Under the pieces are notes generated by a model. It saw only the letters and a program-made list of their open reading frames with translations. It did not search any database and was not told the origin of the DNA. A stretch of 64,000 nt of DNA from Xylogone sp. PMI_703 (Eukaryota; Ascomycota; Leotiomycetes), in NCBI GenBank assembly GCA_021399445.1, contig JAJTUQ010000005.1, forward strand, positions 2,728,001-2,792,000. Direction: 5' to 3'. The translations under genes and the position numbers were made by a program. The first letter of the stretch is position 1; each line of letters starts with the position of its first letter. Shown here in pieces: positions 13,206 to 25,386 of the stretch.

Positions 13206-16200
13206 CTTGACGATATTGGGAGGCTGTTCTGGTGATCTGAGGGTAGAAAGATGTATTCGGATAGCATCAAGAGGTAGATGTACCTGAAGCTTATATACAA
13301 TTTCAGAGGGAGTTATCCATGTGCCAATAACCTCTAATCAGTATTTGATCCACATGTTCCTAGTATGAATGTATCACCCTGATTGGGCATGGCATAAAGC
13401 TTGATAGACTAATCATCTCATTGACGACTAATCCTTGCTACCTAAGTGTTTCCTAATCATACGGTAGTTGCTCTAGTAGACGAACTAATTTTATTCTCCT
13501 GGATTACTCAAGCCACATATACTACTGGTAAGACTTGCGGCAAACGTGTATCTTTCATAAGCTTACGGGGTACTTCCGTAGGTGTGACTTGTAACTTGCA
13601 TCTAGTTGTATGTCCTAATCCAGTTTCGTCCTAGCAATCAAGCTTCAGGAGAACAGAAAAAGGGCTAAGATGAAAATGATAGCAATACATATAAGGTTTT
13701 CTACTAGTCGTTAATAAAAAAAACGATCAAAGGAAGTATGAGCGATAGATGGAGCTTCGGCCGAAAGCGAGCAGGTACGAGTTTGCGTTTTTCGTTTGCG
13801 ACATATTGGTCAAGGTAGGCAATAGAAGGTATAACAAGCAAATCGGACGAAGGTCTGCAGATTCTAAGTTTGCGAAGGCGCAGCGTCTGAGTAAGATGAT
13901 ACCCAATTATTATCGTACTAGAAACGAGTAGCAGTAGCGCCGGCTTTTTTCGACAGGCCTATAATCAAACCGACCACTAGCCTCCACGGAGTCATTACCA
14001 TCTTGTAAACTGTAAATATTCTTCAATAGAAACCTCTCCACTAGGGTCTAGGCTGAGCTCCATTTTCACTAAGTAACACATGTATATGGCTTGATTAGTT
14101 CTTGCAATCTGACGACAGATACATAGCGAGAAAATGCTTTCCACGTTGGAGGCAGTCACCTTGCAAAGGTCTACTTGCAAGTTGACTAAAATAATCCCTA
14201 TACCTACTGTATATAATGGTTTTGAGGTATATTCATTATGGTAAAGTACGCCTCAATCGGTGTCAGCGGCCACCGTCTTGGCTGGTACACAAAACCGCCT
14301 GGCTGAACCGTTGCATCCGAAAGGCTTAAAGCTTGTCTCGCATATGTTAAGCGAGCCATTAGAATAATGGAAGCCTCGCGCAGCAAGCGAGCTGGATCGT
14401 ATGCGAACCACTTACTTCCCCAAGTATCCTTGGTACTAATAAGCCGCAACATTGCCATGATGGGAATTGTCTACACAGTAATTATTATACACCTAGCTGA
14501 TGCAACTCCTCTTAAATCCGGCTTTTGATGCCGTAGCCTATTGGACCATCCGTAATCATGCATGGTCGTCTGCCATGCAATGACTAGCTATACGTAAATC
14601 TCACCTAATGTGACTTTTCCGTTGGCACTACTGAAGAGTGCTTCAACGGATGACTGGAGCCGCAACGTCGGGGCCGATTTGACATCTTTGCTATGCTTCA
14701 TCTATTGGTACCGTAATGCCGGTAAATGCCTTCACTTTGTTGCTCTGGTCCCAGTAGAGATCAGTGGCGGCTGGAGCTAAGACGTATACATAAGGATCAT
14801 GAATTTGCAACAAAAATCTAACAAGCAAAACAGGCAATAAGAGCCAATGTGTAATGATTAGTAGTTAATTACTAGGTAGAATCGTGCACGAAATATTACT
14901 TATCATAGCTTTGTTTATGTGGAGCTACCGTACTGTCAGAGAGGCGGGTCTGTAAGCCGGCCCCGGGAACTCTCGGCCGGCTTATTGTTGATAAGCAAGG
15001 CCAGGCTAGGGGTTGCAATATTTTCATCAAGCTCATATCCCGTATTGAATATTTTAAAATTGAGAAGCGAAGCGATTGCTTTTAAAATAAGGAACTGCTG
15101 ACAAAGGCGTGGACGGATCTAGATAACGTTAACTTGGGTCCACGGTTTATTGCTGATCAGTTGACAGTATTGGCACGAAAACGACGAGCTGGCGAATTCA
15201 CCTGATGGCCTCGGCATTCTAATACCGCATATCGTGTTCCTATTTCCCCATGTCTATAGGGCCTTATCCGCACCCACTATGGAGAAGAAGCATAGTGGAT
15301 CACACTCAGTTGCAATGCAATTTTTGAGTGCGGATATATCGGCCGCATTATTGTAGTAAATAGCTCAATGCTCTGTGGAGTAAGATTGCTAGTTTTAACG
15401 AAACTTGAAGGTCTGGGACCATATACCATAACCGCTTGTGTGTTACATAGGGGGCTGTACCATAATCAAACCTAGTCTATTGATTCGGTCTAAACAAGGA
15501 AGTTGTGGTATTGGCGATTCAGTCTAGATTTAGGTAACAGTGGAGTTCTGTTTGGCTTTGCTGTAGCTAAAGTGAAAACTAATCATCACCGATCGGCCCG
15601 TAGACTCTTGGCTCAGCTTAAGTGAGCAAATGATTACAGATCCGCCGGCTGAACGTGCGATAGATAAGCACTAGCCCGCACGCCCCTTGCAAGGCCTATC
15701 TTTCTTTGATAGGAATGCTGACACAATTCTGGATAGGCAAACAGTGAGCCAATGTAAAGTTCAGATATACAGAGAGATTATTGGGCCATATCATATCCGA
15801 AGGCTATCCACATGGTTTGGAGCTGAGACATGCCATCATTCAGTAACTATCGTATGATTCGGCTGGGATCACGGCATATACTCACGGCAGGGCTGATAGT
15901 ACCTTTGATAGCACCTCAGCTGCATATTCGTGACCTACTTAAGCTTTGTGTCAAGTATGCTGGTGTCTCGGTGTCAGAGTATGATCTCTAGTGCTTAGGT
16001 CAATCGGATCTTCCAGACAGCGCTGATTACTGCTACACAGGCTCCAGGCGATAGCAAGACACTGATAAGTGCCGCTAGTGAGCACGAATAATTAGTATCA
16101 CTTACCCACGTAAACCTCAAGACTGCTGGTCAAATGGGAAGCTCCATTAGAAATAGGAAATGGGAAGTTCTTCGGGGTATATAGTTCCTCTAGAGGTTTT

Positions 16201-16881
16201 ACATTTAGAATTAAGGAAGCAATACTGTTGCTTATATGGAAAGCTACTTTCTAATTGTAAAAGCCAAACGAACTACTTGAGCGTATAAGAGAGCTTTTGC
16301 ATCGAGAGATTCCTTTTTCACTCTGATAGTATCAGAATGATAGGCCTAAAAGTATAACCATTCATGTAGGTGAGAGCCGTCTTTGGCTGATCTGATAGAA
16401 TTTCAAAACAGCTAAACAATTTGTTCAAGTATGCCTGGCTTACTCTAAAGATGACAAATCTCTACACAGTAAAGCTTTTAGTGAGCAGTCCTTATGTAAC
16501 TCGGCAATACAAGCAACCATCAATAGTGGTTTACAAAATGCTACAGTTTTGACTGATAACTAAGATGTAAATCCTAAAAAGCAGGCAGACGTTTAGAAAT
16601 TGACACCCTGCTCACTTGAAACTGATTAGCACAGAATATCCACCGATATTGTGCGCTCGGAGTAAGTAGCTCTTCATTCTCTAAGCTAACATAATATACC
16701 TTAGTCTTCCTCATGTGTACGCCTGGGAATGATATTTGAGACCAATCTCGCGATCTTTTTGGGTAAAAGAAATTCCCTTCCCACTACAGCTGTAAGCCAT
16801 TCATGAGTCCTCCACATCTTCTCGAATAACTAATATCGCTAACTGGGCCGAAATCTATCCTGGAATGTCGCTAGCTATATG
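13206..16881. other. gene-poor region, no gene supported
   Basis: About 3.7 kb with no open frame above ~85 codons that carries a known motif, on either strand, and no convincing exon chain. A minus-strand frame at 14204-14458 is open for 84 codons but unrecognised. A hairpin sits at 14953-14984. It could be decayed repeat DNA or regulatory space; the sequence alone does not tell. Confidence 0.5.
14953..14984. repeat. GC-rich inverted repeat
   Basis: TAAGCCGGC at 14953-14961 and its exact reverse complement GCCGGCTTA at 14976-14984 are separated by 14 GC-rich bases inside AT-rich DNA. No U-tract follows, and no gene adjoins it. Confidence 0.6.
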
Positions 16882-19644
16882 CTATATCTGAAAAACTGCT
16901 AGAACCCAATCTACACTAATATAAGAGGGTAAAATAAGAGGGTAAAAGGCTAAAGAGAGGAACTCTAGAGTCAGGAAGGTGATCTCTATGGATGAAAACC
17001 CAGCATGGCGTCGAACACGGTCTATAATAAGCAGGATTCCGGATAGGGGAATTCGTAATGATGGCAAAATGCGTAATATAAGTGAGGCTGTATCTACGCC
17101 GGTACGATGCACCTTAGGAGTTGTTGCGTAAATAGCGATTCTCATTATAAGAGTTACAAGGGCCAAAATGAAGATAAAAACTATAGGTATTAATATGCTC
17201 GTGATGGAGCCAGAGGCATTTAGGGGGAAATGACGAGCCAGATCATCGTTTGGAGGCACAGGTCCTGCCTATGTAAGCTACGGACCCAAAGGAGAAGTCG
17301 GATTTCATACCATGTTTGATGGTGATTGTCCACGAGCGTGGGATAATTGTACATCGCATGATTGCAACACCTCCTCCACTAGCATGCCATCCTCATAGGG
17401 CCATACCCGAAGCGGACAGTCGTATATAGTCGTAATATGTGAACCGCGAGAGTTGGTCTGGTTTTCTTCTGAGAACACTTTTTCCTCCTTGTTTCTGGCT
17501 ACCGGAGTAATAAATTCTTCTATCCCCTCTATCTGAAGACATGCTCCCCTAGTCATATTAGTGTAGGGTTTTCGAAAATCGTGCTCTAATACAAAGCAGG
17601 TACCCTGATAATTCTTTGGATCTAACTCATCATGGGGGTCGCGTAACATTTCGACCAAGTATTTCTGAGAAGGCTCGCATTCAAGGATAACAGATTGACA
17701 CTGTTTGGGTATCTGGCTCTCAATTCTGATTATGAATGGAGTTGTGCCTATCTTAGTTGATTCAGATAATAAGCTAAACCCATTAGGGTCTCTAACCAGT
17801 ATTGGCATGGCTGTTAAACTGCCGCCGATAGGTAGCGTCGGTAGCCATCTATCATAGTGCACCTCCCTGCTCCTCTCACGAGGACCTTCATTGTAAAGAA
17901 GTGATAATGGGATTTCTTGGAGAGCAAATATCATGGCTCTCATCTTTTCCAATGGAGTTGATGACTTTGAAATGAAAAATGCATTAAAACGTAGAAGGTT
18001 AGCTAGAATCGCATAAGTGTCTTCTTTCCGAGATGTCGTTTGTAAACTTAAAGCGTTCCAGACGGCAACAAAGCTTGCTTGGTCCCGGCCAAAATGACTG
18101 AAAACCATAGAAGAGGGATTTCTATGATTGCTAATTCCGAGATTCCGAGAGCGTTCCTCAAATTCATTAAGAATACATTCGTATATTCTTCTTAGTAACT
18201 TGTTCTCGAAGGCAGATTGGCTCATGGAGGAACCCACATCTGCCCTCAGAGGATCAATTGCTGTACTTGCGCACTGCATGTAGCAATTATTATTCAACGA
18301 GCTTTCTTGAAGGGTCCAGCATCGGCTACCCCAAGCACAGCCCGGTAGGTACGATATCAAGTGATCTTGATTGCTTTTATCAATCTGCAGGTGCTGGATT
18401 TCAGAATCAAGTACTAGTACCGAACCAGCACCAGCATATATACCGGCCATTTGATTGATCGCTTTCTGCCTCAACTCTGCATTAGAGACTGGTATGCAAA
18501 AGGTATCAATCCAGAAAAGCCGGGGAGCACGTCGGTTCTGGCCAAGAAGATTTCGAGGAGCTAAGGTAAAGCTAATTTCCATCAGAATATTAAAACCAAA
18601 ACCTGGAACTGGAAAATGCGACAGATATGTGCGAAGCCTCTCTACTTGGCAGCTGGGAAGACTATTAGAAGATGGATTGCCCAAGCCATCCGACCAAACA
18701 TGAGAAATGGCTACGTAGTAAGTGAGAGGACCGGCCTTAGTAATATTAACTGTGACATTTCCATTACCGGATTGCTTAATTTCAACAAGGGGAATGCCCC
18801 CTTCGTCTATGATTCGTTCCACATCGGCTGTAAGTGCATCGACCATCTCACAGTGACATTCATCTGCTGTGTGCCGGACGATGTACTGATCTACATTTGT
18901 AGTGGATGCTAAACACTCCTGCTCCGTACAGTCTCTATGACTAACATTGTATGGATTTGGTCTCGACAACTGTAACAGATGGTAGACAGCTGCGTAGTTA
19001 TGGCCCCGACAGACGTGGACAACACGGAATGGGCACCAACCTGCCTCTCGCAGCTTCCTCGCTAGCAGCCGCCCAGCTGGCGACAAAGCTGTATTTGATG
19101 TCGACTCAATTGGCCTCAGCCGGATATCAGTAGATCCTAAGTCTATGTACAGCTGTAAACTCGCTATCAAAACTTTGATGGAAAGCGCGACTGTAGGAAT
19201 GGGCTCTTGTCTGCCAACAGGATGGAAATCAAATGCCTCAATACAATCCAGAGCAAATGCAGCGTTATTGAGGAATGCCCTGTCGCGTGATATCTGTGAT
19301 TCGTAAGAAAGGTCATTGAGAGAAGCTGCTCTCTGCTGCGCCAAGGTCTCTATTGCAGCTGAGTCTACTAGAGGACCAGTTTCGATGTCCCGCCTAAAGC
19401 TGTTCACATCGATCGATCTGCCAGCGAATTCAGCCAACAGGCCAAAATATAGCCACGACTGTAACAAACTTGCAACTTCAGTCACGGAACGATTGAGATC
19501 GAGATTTCCGTCTTTGTCCAGGAACCCATGCCTTTCTGGAAAACGGGAGAAGTCCTTAGTGTCGAAGTCATAGGGAATAAGAGCCACCAAGGGAACATCA
19601 ATGGAAGCAGCAATATATTGCGGAGGTTTAGGGATATGGTCCAT
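16882..19644 (-). CDS. HET-domain protein with hydrophobic C-terminal exon
   Basis: A large heterokaryon-incompatibility (HET) family protein. The main exon is 19644-17311 and a second exon 17268-16882, joined by a 42-base GT-AG intron (906 aa). The first in-frame ATG is MDHIPKPP; the open frame extends upstream only through a TTG. An N-terminal helical region and a Cys/His cluster (HRDCTEQECL, ECHCEMV) precede the HET core: VAISHVWSDG, FWIDTFCIP and SRCWTLQES. Exon 2 adds about 128 residues with three very hydrophobic stretches (around 17210-17140, 17080-17020 and 16960-16900), consistent with membrane segments. HET proteins trigger cell death on non-self fusion. A membrane tail is not usual for the family, and the joining intron is short, so the two exons could also be separate genes. 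Confidence 0.75.
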
Positions 19645-21258
19645 GTCTTGCTGTTGACACAGAGTTGCGTAACCAGCTCGTAAAGAATGAGGCTCTCTTT
19701 TGCGTGTCAAAATCCATCGCCACCCCTCACCTCTCTTCGCACGCCCTCCAACACCGCGCACATGGCCTTTTGCCAACCCCCAGTCTCATCTTGGCAAAAC
19801 TGTCTTGTCCGGAATCCATAGGCCAGTATCCCCTTGGCCGGTGAAAATGGCTGCCTTTTTGCGCGAGCGACGACCATATTTCCGTTTTTGATGACTCGGT
19901 TAAATTATGCAAGATGATCCTAAGCGTTTTTGCTAGAAATTACTACCTAACTAATTAATTGTTGCTGATTACTCCATTCAAATACGATCATCCCTTGTCG
20001 GTAGCTTGCACCACTACTTTCGTATGGGTACACATTTAACCGGGTCATCAAAAATTGGAAATATTGGTTGTTGCGCAAATAGTTGAGCCATTTTCACTGG
20101 CTAAGGTGGATAAGCCCGACAGGATACAAGCCCACAGGGCTTCGCTGACAGGGCTTCAAACCTGTAAGCACACTAAAGTAGGAGAACAGCTGCAGGCTGT
20201 AGGCGATATGGTACAGTCTATGTAGCATGCAAGACACCACTTTTAAAATATACGCGCTAGAGGCTTCAGAATGGCTGTATTATATAGGTTTGTATTCGAG
20301 CAGAGGTTTGATTGTCTGAAGTAAATGCCAATATCGGCGGTTGGATTCGATGTAGCTCAGGCTTATTCAAATTGCCACACCGTTATCCCAGCAGTATTGG
20401 CTTATAGGCCGGCTGAATCGCTGGCTGGCCGATCGTATAATCTTACGAAATAGCTCTTGAACTGAGGTCCTGGATTACTCCCTATGATATACTTACCGAA
20501 CGATCAACCTCCTAGCGTTGGCAATACGTATTGTATAGTGTCACATTCGCGCTCTAGCTCGAGGACATTTAAGCAAGAATAATGAATTTGAATTTATGAG
20601 GTTTAGTAAAATTAAGGGGTACAGCTCTAGTCCAAGGGGATCCGGAATTGATTCTGAAAGAATCTTTGACTAGCTTTTTCTAATTTTAGCTAACAATAGT
20701 TGTGACCGAGGAGCAAAACCAGCAGAGAGGATGTATCATGCCTATGCCCTTGGCTGGTGGAATGGCTCACAGTTATGCACAATTATGCAAATTTATACAA
20801 ATCATACTTTATGATAACATTTCTTTGATCTTATTGGTCATTCTGAGGTAAGGTTGGCTATGCAGACTCACTCATTGCGCAAAATCGAAATTTAGCTCAC
20901 TTCACAGTTAGTTTTGGCAATATTGGCTAACTAAATGCCAGTAATAAGGCTATGCATTGATGATAACTATTTAAATGCTAATAAGTTTAGATCCGCGGTT
21001 AGAGACTGAATTGATTTCTGGAATTGATGCTAAACTAGTGAGTGATATGGCACCTTCTGCAGCACGCCTTTTGCAAAGATATCAAGAGTTATAAGGTCAT
21101 CCAGGACCCGCAATTGCCTTATATCGAGAGAGTGTGCCTGTTTATCTAAGATTAAGTGGTCTGTATCAGAATAGCAAAAATAGTCGATCTCTATATCTTC
21201 CCATCTTATATGGTAGCTAATTGTAGAAAGATAGTAAACTGCATATACAGTGCTTAGC
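19645..21258. other. intergenic, no gene seen
   Basis: Upstream flank of the HET gene and 3' flank of the sugar transporter. The HET frame remains open upstream to 19776 without an ATG. The rest is AT-rich with no recognisable feature. Confidence 0.55.
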
Positions 21259-23270
21259 CTAATGCTTGCTGGCCTCGGGATTCTCTATCTGTTCTTCCAG
21301 AACCTCTAACTTCTCTTCAGGGTGTTGCCATATCCGAGACGCCAAGATTCTTTCTCTCACTTCATCTGTTGCAAAGAGTAAATCAATTTCTTCTAGGGAC
21401 TTCCCGGTAGTCTGGAATTTATGGTAAGTCAAAGAAATAGACAAAAACTATCTTATTTATATTAGCTTACCTCCGGACAATAAAAGTAGATGAATGGGAT
21501 AACGAGAACGCTGGCAACTAATTGCCAGATCCATATGGACCATCCGACATTCTCGATCGCGATGCCTCCAGCGAAGACCATGATAAAAGAGAAGGACCAT
21601 TCTCCAAACGCTTGAGCTGCACCACCAAGATGTCGGTTTTTGAGCGGTGCGATCTGTTATAAGTAAAAAAGGTTAGTTGATGAATAAGTACTATTTTCAA
21701 AGTTAACATACCTCTGGACCGTAAACCCAAGGTGCTCCATTCCAGCTGTATCCAAATATAAACATCCAAGCAATGACACAGGCAACACCTGTCCATTGAG
21801 TTGCTTTAGTTTGATGAGGCAAGCCTATCATGATAATGAAGATAAGCATCGTCAAGCCACTCGCAGCTGCACCCCAGAGCATGATCTTCCGGCGACCAAA
21901 GATCTCAATTGTCCATGGAAACGGCCAGGTTCCCAAGGCAAAGCATGTTTCCATGACGGCCGCTAGTAAGGATGACTCAAACTCAGATAGTCCAATATTC
22001 GTGAGTATGACAGTAGCATAGTATACCATAAGATTTACACCTATTTTTCGAATACTGACTTAGTATGGGGACTTAGCAAAGGAAATACCAACATACCCAT
22101 CATGTTCTGGAAAACCATCAACAGGTATGCAATCCGGATACGCCGTCCAGCCCGCAGCTCACTTCGATCCCAGATTAGATCGAGGTATCTGAATTTGTTT
22201 TCGTTCTGTTCTTCAAGCTTTATTGCACGCATAATCTCGAGCTTCTGTGCCTGGACATCTGGATGCTCGATATTTTTGGCGTGTAAACGCGCAAGAACTG
22301 CATCTCCTTCCTCTTCCCGTCCACCAGCATAATACCACCTGGGAGTATCCGGAAGAAGAGACATCCCGACTAAGGAGATCAGAGCAAAGAATGCTTGAAA
22401 GCCAATAGGGAATCTCTACATGCAGTCAGCATGACCATAGCCTTGAAGATGTTGAAGTACCACTCGCCCAAGATACTTGAGAACTCAAGCGTGTGAATCC
22501 GAAATCCAGCCAATACGCAAATGCAATGCCATGTAACAGCCATATGACCTGTATTCCAACCTCAGGGCCTCGTTGTTTCTCGGTGATGCTCATTTCAGAC
22601 TGGGAAACACTTAGGGGTCTGGTGATCAGGAAGCAGGGATGATATATCTTACCATATAAGTAGGAACCGTACACGAGATAAACTATGGTTAGAAAGTCAG
22701 TCTTGTATCGCTGGAAATGCATATCTGACAAGCAATACCCCAATTCCGAAACCCTGTACGGTGTCAGTAACCAGCAGGAAACACTACATCATTCCTCGGT
22801 CACATACACAAATAATTCTGCCCATAATAATCTGAGGAACTGAAAACGACGATGCTTGAATAATTGCTCCTACTATGACGAAAGAATCTCCAAGCATGAT
22901 ACATCGTCTTCGTCCGACTGGCATTCCAATAGCCATCACAGCTAATGAACAGAAAGCGGCTGCTAAGGTATATGATGATGCTACCATGGGAATAACATAT
23001 TTCCCGGTGGGATTCTAATGCCCGTTAGCTACGTGAGGATGTCTCCCCTGAGATATCATACTCCAATTGCATCGAGGAACGGCTTTGTGGCCTGGACCCC
23101 TCCAAGGACTCCAGCATCATAGCCATACATCGTGAACGCCTACTCATTCGTTAGTATTTACTTGCCTCATCAAGAAGTCAGGATATTCTCTGTATCTCAC
23201 ATACTATGGCACAACAAAGACTCATTACTCGGTAGAGCCTTTTCCCTTGCAAATCCTTTATTCCCGGCAT
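21259..23270 (-). CDS. MFS sugar transporter
   Basis: A 12-helix sugar porter of the major facilitator superfamily. Inferred exons: 23270-23205, 23139-23062, 23014-22808, 22753-22739, 22682-22653, 22599-22468, 22415-22097, 22040-21712, 21653-21471, 21411-21259 (503 aa). Family marks in order: GYDAGVLGGV in helix 1, GRRR in loop 2-3, RIICGFGIG rebuilt across a 15-base exon, ERG-like EKQRGPEVG, LLPDTPRWYY, GRRKIML in loop 8-9, and TTGKSLEEIDLLF at the C-terminus. The intron after 22468 fits best with a GC donor. It sits in the plasma membrane and probably moves a hexose, disaccharide or sugar-like substrate. It diverges from the SDR gene, with which it may share a promoter. Confidence 0.9.
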
Positions 23271-24090
23271 TTTGTAGATTTGAACTTTTGTTCGAATCAG
23301 CGGCGTAAGAAAACTTTGAGATTCGCAACATGTCTGCACTTCTAAGTTGGAATATTTATCATGCTCCTGCTAGTCCGTCAAGGCTGTCAACCCTGCCAAC
23401 CCCGCAGTCCCTAGGGGGCACTACTAAGCTTCGTATCCTGATCTCCGACGGGCCTTTTCTTGCACAGAGCATAGGCACCGCCAGTCTTCAGAGCGGCTAG
23501 GATGAGTCGAAGTAGCTAGCTCAGGCGCCACTCGATTTGCATGAGCAGCCAGAGTGCGCTGTAATTGTTGGCTCTTACAAGCGCTGTAGGCTTTGGCTTC
23601 TGCACACAACTTACTATAGCGGCCATTATGAATACATCTCTCCGAGGCCTTGAAGGCGTTGCACTCGTGACCTTTCGGTGGCTACTGATGTAAGTACTCA
23701 TGTAATTTTCATGCCGTGGAATTGTCCATTTCTGGCAAAGTTTCATTATACCCCATTCTTCAGACGGCTACACAGCTTTTCCGACATCGCGAGATCTTCG
23801 CGAATTTTCACCTATCAAGCATACAGTTGGCACTCTTGCCTCCTTCCCAACCCCAGATTTCCCCAATTCCCCACCTTTGGAACCCTTGTTTCCCCAGAGG
23901 ACCAACAGACTTTCAACGAACAATTTCCCGGTGGCTTTAAAATAGTTAATTTGGGTCGCTTGGGCCTCATCCTCATATGCCGTCGGATATCAATCACGGT
24001 GAAAAGGATGCCAATACTCTGCAGAATTCCTCATTTCTTTCTATATAATTATAGAAGGTGAGAAGAGACATTAGTATCCAGACATGAAAG
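23271..24090. promoter_or_regulatory. divergent promoter region, transporter / SDR
   Basis: 820 bases between two divergent genes. The right half has a C-rich plus strand (about 23820-23900) with CCCCAG at 23851-23856 and 23892-23897, which match the complement of the CreA-type SYGGRG core. An ATG at 24084, out of frame with the SDR start at 24091, opens a short overlapping upstream frame. Regulation by carbon source is only inferred. Confidence 0.45.
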
Positions 24091-25057
24091 ATGGTGCTCG
24101 CGCAGATATCTCGTCCAATAACCCTTCGATTGGCGGCTGGAGCATTTCACCGTCGGTATGCGTCTACAACTATCAATAAAGCAAGCCTCAGCGCAATAGT
24201 AACAGGAGGTGCGTCCGGAATTGGCGAGGCGGTCTCTTCGAAGTTGGCCAGTAGGGGGATTAACGTTCTCATTGCTGATCTTCAAAGGGAACGAGGAACT
24301 GCTTTGGCAGAACGGCTTTCTTCCACTTACTCTGTTGACGCACATTATACACCAGTGGATGTCAGTGTAGAGCAGAGCGTCAAGGACATGGTCCAATGTG
24401 CAGTCCAGAGATGGGGACGTCTCGACTATGCGGCTAACTGCGCTGGTATTTGCGAAAGCACTTGGTCAGAAGAAGAAAGTATCACCACCGAGCTAGTGGA
24501 CAAGTAGGTGCACTTGGATCATGGATAATACGGGCAAGCGGCTACTAATAGAAAACAGGACCTACGCAATCAACCAAAGGGGACTTTGGCTGTGTCAGAA
24601 GCACGAGGCGTTGCAAATGAAGAAACAAGAGCCTAGAAACATTATCTTTGATCCGCCATCACGGTTTCCCGTCAAACCCCAGCGGGGCTCTATTGTGAAT
24701 ATTGCGTCCGTCTCGGGGCTAAATGCAATGGGACTAGCAGCATATACGCCAACTAAACATGCTGCGCTCGGAATTACAAGGAACGGTGCTAAGTTCTATG
24801 GACCTGATGGAGTGCGCTGTAACGCAATCTGTCCCAGTTGGACATTTACTAGCATGCTGGAGGGTTCTATGGGTGATGAAGGCCATGAAGGATCCAAAGC
24901 AAGTGAAGAGAGTCCTGTCTGTCAGCTCATATCGTTGAGAAGAATGGCCTTTGCACAAGAACAAGCCAATGTAGTCAGCTTTTTACTGAGCGACGAGAGC
25001 AGCTATATCAATGGTGCTCATATTGTAGTAGATGGAGGATATAATGACATTCGATAG
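24091..25057 (+). CDS. short-chain dehydrogenase/reductase, probably mitochondrial
   Basis: A classical SDR in two exons, 24091-24503 and 24559-25057 (303 aa). The cofactor motif TGGASGIG starts near residue 38. An acidic residue follows beta-2 (IADLQRE), favouring NAD(H). NCAG is the structural motif, and the catalytic set is Ser in ASVSG with YTPTK (YxxxK). The C-terminal NGAHIVVDGGY is the usual SDR ending. The N-terminal ~28 residues are rich in Arg, Ala and Ser and free of acids (LRLAAGAFHRRYAST), like a mitochondrial presequence. It is most like 3-oxoacyl-ACP reductase / alcohol-oxidising SDRs. The BVMO lies directly downstream on the same strand, so the pair may act in one oxidation pathway. 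Confidence 0.88.
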
Positions 25058-25386
25058 ACTGTATATCTCTGTAGAATAGACAGCTGAAAGGTACTCACTA
25101 AGAATATGCTGCCATCATGCCAACGCTTATTAGCCATTATTCTACACTGGGCGGTCCACTGGGTGGTCCACTGGACATCCAAGATATCCGGACTAGCTCC
25201 TATCCAGCATCGCTGGCTGTAAAAGTGGATCATGCTGCCACAATAATGTACCCCAACAAGTATCTCCACTTACCCCAGCAGCCATCCCATTTTTGCTACA
25301 ATTCCACGGAATTACCATCCTTGTGCTGTGTGACTTAAAGACTAGTGCTCATGAAATGAATTATGCCCCATCCAATAACTTTCGCC
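25058..25386. other. short spacer with tandem GGTCCACTG
   Basis: Spacer between the SDR stop and the monooxygenase start. It holds two adjacent copies of GGTCCACTG (around 25154-25171). An alternative in-frame ATG for the next gene lies at 25363. Confidence 0.55.

Noticed and set aside
14204..14458. Minus-strand frame of 84 codons in the gene-poor region
   Set aside because: No family motif, no splice partners and low-quality start context; kept only as a note in the gap entry.
18258..18912. Plus-strand frames inside the HET gene
   Set aside because: Shadows of the long HET exon; no independent motif.
19645..19776. N-terminal extension of the HET protein
   Set aside because: The open frame continues upstream, but it starts only at TTG and encodes an Arg/Gly-rich stretch unlike HET proteins; the ATG at 19644 fits better.
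23678..24061. Plus-strand frame of 127 codons before the SDR
   Set aside because: Lies in the divergent promoter, is Pro-rich because of the C-rich strand, and has no motif.
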